Below, piece by piece: positions 58,628-64,000 of a DNA stretch of 64,000 nucleotides. Below the pieces are notes generated by a model. It saw only the letters and a list, made by a program, of their open reading frames with translations, did no database searches and had not been told where the DNA came from. The DNA is taken from assembly GCA_023386885.1 (NCBI GenBank), contig JAEWIX010000048.1, forward strand, positions 62,001 to 126,000. The letters run 5' to 3'. Made by a program: the position numbers and the translations under genes. This DNA is from Pseudomonadota bacterium. Lineage in GTDB: Bacteria > Pseudomonadota > Alphaproteobacteria > Rhizobiales > Xanthobacteraceae. Positions within the stretch are counted from its first letter, which is position 1, and each line of letters starts with the position of its first letter.

Positions 58628-59722
58628 ATGACAGCCAAAAAACCGCGATTTCACGCGCTTTTTCTCGGCGCAGGGGTGCAGATGCAGTGCGGCGTCGGGC
58701 AATTCGCGCGTCTGTTGCAGGATGCTGTCGAGGCGATCGAGCCGGGACGCTCCGCGTCATTAACCTTGACGGCATCTGAAGGCTCGCTGTCGGAGATCTG
58801 GCGAGCGGTCGGTGAGGCGGAGACGATTGTCTGCAACTTTCCCATCGTTGCCTGGAAGCGTGTCATTTTGAAACCGCTGGCGGCCATGACGATGGCGGGG
58901 CTGCGACGGCGGCGTGTGGTGCTGATCCAGCACGAGTGGGATGGGCTGCACTGGCTGCGGCGGTTGACCTATTTGCCTGCGTTGCTGTTGGCCGATACCA
59001 TCATCATGTTTTCGCCGCTGGTTCAGCGCGAACTGGCCGATGCTCCGATCGTGGGGTGGCTTGCGCGAAAAAGCGCGCTGGCGCCGTTGCCGCCCAATAT
59101 CGCCGCGCCGGCGGCCATGATCGACACGGAGCTGCGCCGCAAGCTCGCCGCAGCGCGCGCCGAAGGGCATCTTGTCATCGGACATTTCGGATCGATCTAT
59201 CCCGGCAAGCAACCGGAAGCGGTGCTTGAGATCGCGGCGGTGCTGAAGCTGCGCGGTTTGAAGCCGCTTGCGGTCTATATCGGCTCCTTCATCCGCGCGC
59301 TGGAAGATGTCGAAGCCAGTTTCAGACGGCGTGTCGCGCAACTCGATCTGAGCGACGATGTGATCGTGACCGGTTTCATCGCGTCGGACGCAGAGGTCTT
59401 CGGCCTGTTCGATGAGATCGACGCCTTCTGTTACGTGCTCGACGAAGGCGTGACCGCGCGGCGGTCGAGTATCCTGACCGTGGTGCAGTCGGGACGGCCG
59501 GTGATCGTGACCGACGCCATCGCGCCGGACGAATTCGATCATCATCTGCGTTTCAAGGTGCTGATCGACAGCGGCGCGATCGTTCGCGTGCCGCGCGGTG
59601 CGAGCTACGAACGCTATGCCGATGCGATCGTCGCGGCTGCCCGGCAGCCGTCATCGCCGGCGTCGTTCGATTATCGTGGATGGTGGCAGGATGTCGCGCG
59701 CGCGGTGCGGGCCCGACTCTGA
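58628..59722 (+). CDS. Glycosyltransferase, GT-B/GT4-like
   Basis: A 364-residue cytoplasmic protein. The N-domain reads 'FHALFLGAGVQMQCGVGQFARLLQDAVE' with a Gly-rich acceptor loop. The C-domain has 'HLVIGHFGSIYPGKQPEAVLEIAAVLK' and 'LDLSDDVIVTGFIASDAEVFGLFDEIDAFCYVLDEGVTARRSSILTVVQSGRPVIVTD', the nucleotide-sugar side of GT4-type enzymes. Some inserted segments (VVLIQHEWDGLHWLRRLTYLPALLLAD) could associate with the membrane. It is divergent from the cupin-GNAT operon. Its stop abuts the stop of the convergent ligase gene with no base between. Confidence 0.82.
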   Translation: MTAKKPRFHALFLGAGVQMQCGVGQFARLLQDAVEAIEPGRSASLTLTASEGSLSEIWRAVGEAETIVCNFPIVAWKRVILKPLAAMTMAGLRRRRVVLIQHEWDGLHWLRRLTYLPALLLADTIIMFSPLVQRELADAPIVGWLARKSALAPLPPNIAAPAAMIDTELRRKLAAARAEGHLVIGHFGSIYPGKQPEAVLEIAAVLKLRGLKPLAVYIGSFIRALEDVEASFRRRVAQLDLSDDVIVTGFIASDAEVFGLFDEIDAFCYVLDEGVTARRSSILTVVQSGRPVIVTDAIAPDEFDHHLRFKVLIDSGAIVRVPRGASYERYADAIVAAARQPSSPASFDYRGWWQDVARAVRARL

Positions 59723-61066
59723 TTACGCAGCGAGCGACGGTCTTCCAGCGTCATCCTGCATCGGGAATCGGGCGAGATAGTGCAGCCCGAATACGGCGAA
59801 AAGAAAGGTGAACCAGATCGAATCGGCGCGGTCGAGGAAGAAGCTCTCCATCGACGACAGGTAGATGCCGAACAGCCATATCTGAAACAGCATGGTGGCC
59901 AGCGGGCCGCGATTGCCGTTGCGCTTCGCCGCCTCGAAATTTTTCAGGGGGGCGATCACCAGAACGGCGATCAGCAGCAACATTCCCGGCACACCCATCG
60001 CCAGTGCGGTGTCGAGATAGCCGTTGTGACTGTGCGAGGCTGTGGCGGCCCACTCCATGCCTTCGGGAAGATCCTTGATCGACTTGCTGCCCCAGAAGGC
60101 CGCGAATCCGTAACCGGTGAGGAGACGTTCCGACAAAGCCGACAATGCGAACGTCCAGATGTCGGTGCGGCCGGTGAACGTGCTGTCGAGCGGCAGCATA
60201 TCGGCAAGATCGGACAGCTTGTCGCTGACCACCGTGCCGACGCTGAGCAAGTTTATCATGATCAGCGGTGTGAAACATGCGATGGCTTTCATGGCCGACG
60301 AGCGGATCACCGCGACGAAGCCGCTCACCGCAAGCACCACGATCCACAGGGCGAGGGAGCTTTTACCGCCCGAGCAATACAGAAAACAGGCGGCGAGCGC
60401 GGCAACGGCGAGGCCGGATATCAGCGCGCCACGGCGGGCAATGTAGAGGCCGATGAACGAAATCATCGCCATCATCGCGGCGGCGGCGTTCTTGTGGCCG
60501 AAAGCGCCGCGCCAATCCCCCGCCAGATGCGGTTCCTGCACGTCGGTCGCCTGATGGATCGAAAAATATGGCGCCAGCAACAGACCGAGATAGCAGATCA
60601 GAAGCGTGGCGAGCGTCACGACGGTCAGCCAGCGTACCAGTTCGGTTTCAGATTTCGGCAGCAGCATCATGGTCGCAGCCGTGGAGATGACGCAGGCCGT
60701 GAGGGCGAAGCGGCGAACGGATGTGCTGACATCCAGCGACAGCAGGACGGATATCACGGTCCATGCGGCGAACAGCATCAGGCTGGGGACGAGCAGGCTA
60801 CGCAACCCCTGCAGATTATCGCGCAAGACAAGGCCTGCCGTCAGCAATGTCATGCCGCCGAATGCGGCATAGGTCAGCGTTTCGTTTCCGGTGGTCAGAT
60901 TGCGGAGATCGAGCTGGCCGAGGTCGGGAAAGGGCTCCAACGTGATCCATGCCAGCAGGAAGGTCGCGACGAACGCCACACAGCGCAACGCGTCAAGCAG
61001 TCGCCATTGCCCGACCTGTCGGACCAGTATGCGCGGCGCGGCACCGGATGTCGCGATCTGACTCAA
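59723..61066 (-). CDS. O-antigen ligase / exopolysaccharide polymerase-like membrane protein
   Basis: A 447-residue polytopic protein (10-12 hydrophobic segments) of the Wzy/WaaL O-antigen ligase family. The large periplasmic loop contains 'WRGAFGHKNAAAAMMAM' and 'FTGRTDIWTFALSALSERLLTGYGFAAFW...ASHSHNGYLDTALAMGVPGMLLL', the 'G.KN' and 'H.HN' motifs of exopolysaccharide polymerases. The start TTG 61066 gives a TTGA overlap with the upstream glycosyltransferase; no ATG or GTG fits the N-terminus. Confidence 0.85.
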   Translation of the reverse strand: MSQIATSGAAPRILVRQVGQWRLLDALRCVAFVATFLLAWITLEPFPDLGQLDLRNLTTGNETLTYAAFGGMTLLTAGLVLRDNLQGLRSLLVPSLMLFAAWTVISVLLSLDVSTSVRRFALTACVISTAATMMLLPKSETELVRWLTVVTLATLLICYLGLLLAPYFSIHQATDVQEPHLAGDWRGAFGHKNAAAAMMAMISFIGLYIARRGALISGLAVAALAACFLYCSGGKSSLALWIVVLAVSGFVAVIRSSAMKAIACFTPLIMINLLSVGTVVSDKLSDLADMLPLDSTFTGRTDIWTFALSALSERLLTGYGFAAFWGSKSIKDLPEGMEWAATASHSHNGYLDTALAMGVPGMLLLIAVLVIAPLKNFEAAKRNGNRGPLATMLFQIWLFGIYLSSMESFFLDRADSIWFTFLFAVFGLHYLARFPMQDDAGRPSLAA

Positions 61067-62061
61067 GACACGATCTTCGAGGCTTTGTAGGCGTGAGGCT
61101 CGATGCCGATGGCGGCGAGCGCGCTGCCCACCGCAACGATGACGGGATGCAAGGCGGCGGACAGTGTCGGTTCGGTCATGGCGAGGCGCACCGCCTGCCA
61201 CACCGAGAGGGGAAGCCGCGCGGCCATCCTGCCGAATACCTTGAGGCGCGCCAGCGATGTGTCCGCGGCTTTGGTTTCGATCCGGTAATTGATGGCGCCG
61301 ATGCGAAGACCGCGCGTCACCAGCCAATGCGACCGGGTCCGCGCCTCCGGCACGGTTTCGGTAATGATCGCATCGGCCGCCCAGTAGAACGGCAGCCCGG
61401 CCTGCCGGCATCGCACGAAGAAATCGGTGTCGCCGCCGCCGAGAAAGTTGAAGCGCGGATCAAAGCGCGGATCGGCAAGATGCGAGAATGTCGATCGCCG
61501 GATCAGGCAGTTGCCGCTGCCGTAAATGATCGGCACCGGTCCGCTGCGATCATAGGCTGGCCGGAATGCCGGATGGTGGCGCAGCCGCCGCGCCATGCTG
61601 TCGCTGAAGTTCGGCAACACCGGCCCGCCCACCACGGCCGCACCGGTGGCTTCGGCCGCGCTCACCATGCGGTCCAGCCACATCGGCGTGGCGATCTCGT
61701 CGTCGTCGATCATCAGGAACATGGTCGCGGCAGGAAAACGCTCGCGCGCGGTCTCGAAAGCCGCATTGATCGCGTGGCAATTGCCCTGCATCGGTTCGAC
61801 CGCGCAAAGGCCATTCAGCGCACCACTGGCGAAGGCCTCGCGGGCGACCGGTACGGCGGCCCGGCCAGTCGCGTCGTTTTCGATGACGACCACCGCGAAC
61901 CGGCGCGCGGTCTGTTGCGCGGCCAGCGAGGCCAGCGTCTGCCGCAGATGCGCGGCGCGCCGGAAGCTCGGGATGCAGACCACGATGTCGACGGTCGGGT
62001 CGAGCGTGGCGGAGATTGCGGCGATGTCGCGGGGCGGGGACGATGTCATCGTCGTTTCCAT
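61063..62061 (-). CDS. Family 2 glycosyltransferase
   Basis: A 332-residue GT-A enzyme: 'VDIVVCIPSFRRAAHLRQTLASLAAQ' at the nucleotide-binding start, 'GNCHAINAAFETARERFPAATMFLMIDDDEIATPMWLDRM' with the DDD metal motif, and 'FDPRFNFLGGGDTDFFVRCRQAGLPFYWAADAIITETVPEARTRSHWLVTRGLRIG'. The C-terminus may be membrane associated. Translationally coupled to the polymerase-like gene, so it probably builds the same polysaccharide repeat. Confidence 0.9.
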   Translation of the reverse strand: METTMTSSPPRDIAAISATLDPTVDIVVCIPSFRRAAHLRQTLASLAAQQTARRFAVVVIENDATGRAAVPVAREAFASGALNGLCAVEPMQGNCHAINAAFETARERFPAATMFLMIDDDEIATPMWLDRMVSAAEATGAAVVGGPVLPNFSDSMARRLRHHPAFRPAYDRSGPVPIIYGSGNCLIRRSTFSHLADPRFDPRFNFLGGGDTDFFVRCRQAGLPFYWAADAIITETVPEARTRSHWLVTRGLRIGAINYRIETKAADTSLARLKVFGRMAARLPLSVWQAVRLAMTEPTLSAALHPVIVAVGSALAAIGIEPHAYKASKIVS

Positions 62062-62183
62062 CCACGGGCGGTGATCCGGTCGTAATCTGTTGCCATAGAC
62101 AGGCCTGAAAATATCTTAACGCTCATTCGTACCAGCATTCACATTGAAGGCATCGGGTTGCGCGTGGTGCGGATTGTCGGGCA

Positions 62184-63302
62184 TCAGGCGAACCGTCGCC
62201 GGACATCGTCGATGACGTCGAACAACGGCTTGCGCTGCAGTTCGGCGTCCATCGGCAGCGGACGGTTCGGCATTCCATCCCGGCGGGTGAAGTAGATCGG
62301 AACCCAGGTGTAACGGTCGCTCAGTCCCCAGGTCACGATGGCTTTCGGACGCACCACCGCGCAGACCGTTTCGAGAAAGTCGCGCGCGGCTTTGGCGACC
62401 AGCGCGTCGCGCTGCTCGATCGGGCCGGGCAGAGTGAAATCGACCACGTCGAGTTCGGTGATCAGGACATCGAGGCCGAGTGCGGTGACCTCGGCGAGGA
62501 ATGCCTGCAAGCCGTCGTGGTCGATGGTGCGGTCGGCGAACAGATGCGCCTGCAGCCCCACGGCGTGCAGCGGCACGTCGCGGTCGCGCAGCGTGCGGAG
62601 CAACTGGAGTAGGGCTCTGCGTTTGGCAGCGAAGCGCGAGCCTTCGAACTCGATGTCGTATTCGTTGAGAACGAGCTGGGCTTTCGGATCGGCGGCGGCA
62701 GTCGCGCGCAAGGCGACCAGCAGGTAATCCGCGCCGAGCCGGCGGGTCCAGATTGACGGACGCAACGATCCGGCGTTGGCGGGATCGTCCACCAGCGGCT
62801 CGTTCACCACGTCCCAGGACGGGATCACGTCGCGATAGCGGGACACCATCGTCTCGATATGACCAACCAGCTCACGTTCCGCTTCGCCAGGCGTGGCGAT
62901 GGCGTTGGTCCAGTCCGGCAGTGCGCCGTACCATGCCAGCGTGTGGCCGCGCACGGTCATGCCGTTCTGCCGCGCGAAAGCGGCGATGGCGTCGGCCTTC
63001 TCGAAGCGATATTCGCCGCGGACCGGATGGATGTCCGCCCATTTCATTTCGCCTTCGGCGACGATCATCTGGCAGTTGTCGGCGATCGCTTGCCTATAGG
63101 TGGGGTCCGAAGCCAGCGCGCCGGCACGAACCGCAGCACCGAACGGGATTTTCGTCTCACCGCGAATCTTCGTCTCGTGTGAAGCCGTGGGCATCAAGGT
63201 TGTGCCAAAAGCGGACAGGCTGGACAGCGTGGTCCCGGCCAGGCCGCCGAGCGCGGCGGCGCCGGCAAGTATTCGGCGGCGGGAAAGGGCGTGCATCGTC
63301 AT
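62184..63302 (-). CDS. Exported GH10 glycoside hydrolase (endo-beta-1,4-xylanase family)
   Basis: A 372-residue protein with a Tat signal (SRRRILAGAAALGGLAGTTL). GH10 TIM-barrel signatures are 'VAEGEMKWADIHPVRGEYRFEKADAIAAFARQNGMTVRGHTLAWYGALPDW', acid/base Glu168 in 'WDVVNEPLVD', 'LVLNEYDIE' and nucleophile Glu283 in 'VLITELDVVD', with 'VTWGLSDRYTWVP' after it. Placed among polysaccharide genes, it may trim or release the organism's own polymer rather than digest plant xylan. The start could also be the third codon (63296). Confidence 0.92.
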   Translation of the reverse strand: MTMHALSRRRILAGAAALGGLAGTTLSSLSAFGTTLMPTASHETKIRGETKIPFGAAVRAGALASDPTYRQAIADNCQMIVAEGEMKWADIHPVRGEYRFEKADAIAAFARQNGMTVRGHTLAWYGALPDWTNAIATPGEAERELVGHIETMVSRYRDVIPSWDVVNEPLVDDPANAGSLRPSIWTRRLGADYLLVALRATAAADPKAQLVLNEYDIEFEGSRFAAKRRALLQLLRTLRDRDVPLHAVGLQAHLFADRTIDHDGLQAFLAEVTALGLDVLITELDVVDFTLPGPIEQRDALVAKAARDFLETVCAVVRPKAIVTWGLSDRYTWVPIYFTRRDGMPNRPLPMDAELQRKPLFDVIDDVRRRFA

Positions 63303-63548
63303 CGTGGTCGTCCGAGCCTCTCAGGAGCGGCCTCGGCATTGCAATATCCGGTCCATCCCGGTGAGGAGCGCGGTGTTTGCCGGGCAACGCGCCGCATCGT
63401 GGTTACTGAATCGTAAAATTAACCAATCCGAGCTGCCGGGTTCCCGTGGCCTGCAGTTCGGCATCGATCTTGCTCTCTTGGACCCGACACATCCGGGTAA
63501 ATCCGCATGTCCTCGATTGCGGATGACCAGACTAAAGAGAACCAGAAG

Positions 63549-64000
63549 ATGAGTCCTGTTGCACTACTGACGCCCACTTACGGGCGGGACCTGCACCTGT
63601 GCACTTTGCTGTGCGAAAGCGTCGACCGTCACGTGAGCGCATCGTCCAAGCACTACCTGCTGGTGCCGGATTGCGATCTGCCGCTGTTTGCGCCGCTCGC
63701 CAGCGAACGACGGATCATTGTTCCGGCCTCGACGCTGCTGCCGAACTGGTTGCGGCCGCTGCCGCGGATCGTCCAGCGCAATCAGCGGCAATACTGGTGG
63801 TCGTTGCGCGCCAAGCCGGCCAGCGGATGGCATGTCCAGCAGATCCTCAAGATCGCGGCGACGATGGTGCTGCCGTTCGAGCGTTACTGCATCCTCGATT
63901 CGGACATCGTCTTCTTTCGCGACTTCGACCTGTCCCGGTTTGAGTATCCCAATCCGATTCCGCTCCTGAGCATGCCCGACGAGGTCATCACGGGTCAGGA
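63549..64000 (+). CDS. DUF6492-like glycosyltransferase-related protein, N-terminal part (runs off window)
   Basis: 150 complete codons are visible, open to the right edge: 'MSPVALLTPTYGRDLHLCTLLCESVDRHV...HYLLVPDCDLPLFAPL', then 'WHVQQILKIAATMVLPFERYCILDSDIVFFRDFDLSRF'. The 'TPTYGRD' start and the DSD metal-type motif indicate a GT-A-like fold; length and pattern suggest the DUF6492 family. A purine-rich AAGAGAAC lies about 8 nt before the ATG. It is divergent from the GH10 gene across a 246-bp gap and continues the polysaccharide region. Confidence 0.75.
   Translation, partial: MSPVALLTPTYGRDLHLCTLLCESVDRHVSASSKHYLLVPDCDLPLFAPLASERRIIVPASTLLPNWLRPLPRIVQRNQRQYWWSLRAKPASGWHVQQILKIAATMVLPFERYCILDSDIVFFRDFDLSRFEYPNPIPLLSMPDEVITGQ

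Noticed and set aside
62184..63302. GH10 protein as evidence for plant biomass degradation
   Set aside because: No other plant-polymer hydrolases, carbohydrate-binding modules or sugar transporters are nearby; the setting is polysaccharide synthesis.

Overview
The window is GC-rich alphaproteobacterial chromosome. Gene content (complete pst/pho operon, periplasmic Sox cluster, aerobic-type cobalamin genes cobO/cobQ/cobT), many Tat-type signal peptides and several families of intergenic palindromic repeats point to the Bradyrhizobium/Rhodopseudomonas/Nitrobacter group (Nitrobacteraceae). This placement is inference; there is no rRNA marker and the genus cannot be fixed. I saw no tRNA, rRNA, CRISPR array, transposase, integrase or phage gene.

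Layout. 1-4.7 kb: tail of a Sel1-repeat gene, an SDR oxidoreductase, a polysaccharide deacetylase and an OmpA-type envelope protein. 5-12.9 kb: a flippase-like membrane protein overlapping phoR, then a PhoB-box promoter and pstS-pstC-pstA-pstB-phoU-phoB, the complete phosphate-starvation sensing and uptake unit. 12.9-21.7 kb: a catabolic and transport region with two acyl-CoA dehydrogenases (probably one heteromeric enzyme, because only one has the catalytic-Glu motif), a carboxymuconolactone-decarboxylase-like protein, a VOC protein, two MFS transporters, a SnoaL-like protein, a nitronate monooxygenase and a DUF938 methyltransferase. 21.7-33 kb: a sulfur-oxidation island. A SqrR/BigR-type persulfide-sensing repressor and a SoxH-like hydrolase diverge from soxCD-X-YZ-A-(soxK-like)-B, two exported DsrE-like proteins, an exported HbpS/GlcG-like protein, a persulfide dioxygenase-rhodanese fusion and a dual-specificity-type phosphatase. 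33-44.9 kb: a cobalamin region with lower-ligand assembly, adenosylation and amidation genes (cobS, cobT, cobU/P, cobO, cobQ, cobD/cbiB, cobC) and uptake genes (btuB, btuC, btuD, btuF). Two cobalamin riboswitches lie ahead of cobU and btuB. 45-54.6 kb: small hypothetical proteins, two further MFS transporters, an ABC ATPase/FtsX permease/AttH-like lipocalin trio and a branched-chain-type ABC substrate-binding protein. 54.9-64 kb: an envelope-polysaccharide region with two tandem paralogous GNAT/BioF2-like proteins, a JmjC/cupin-like putative oxygenase, two glycosyltransferases, an O-antigen ligase-like polymerase, a Tat-exported GH10 glycosidase and a truncated DUF6492-like transferase.

How the genes work together. 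The Sox proteins would oxidise thiosulfate and sulfur bound to SoxYZ in the periplasm. The persulfide sensor and dioxygenase-rhodanese would handle sulfane sulfur that reaches the cytoplasm. The cob/btu genes share B12 feedback control. Short palindromic repeats recur between and inside operons. One lies in frame within the 5' part of soxD, where it either encodes part of the leader or supplies the start codon.
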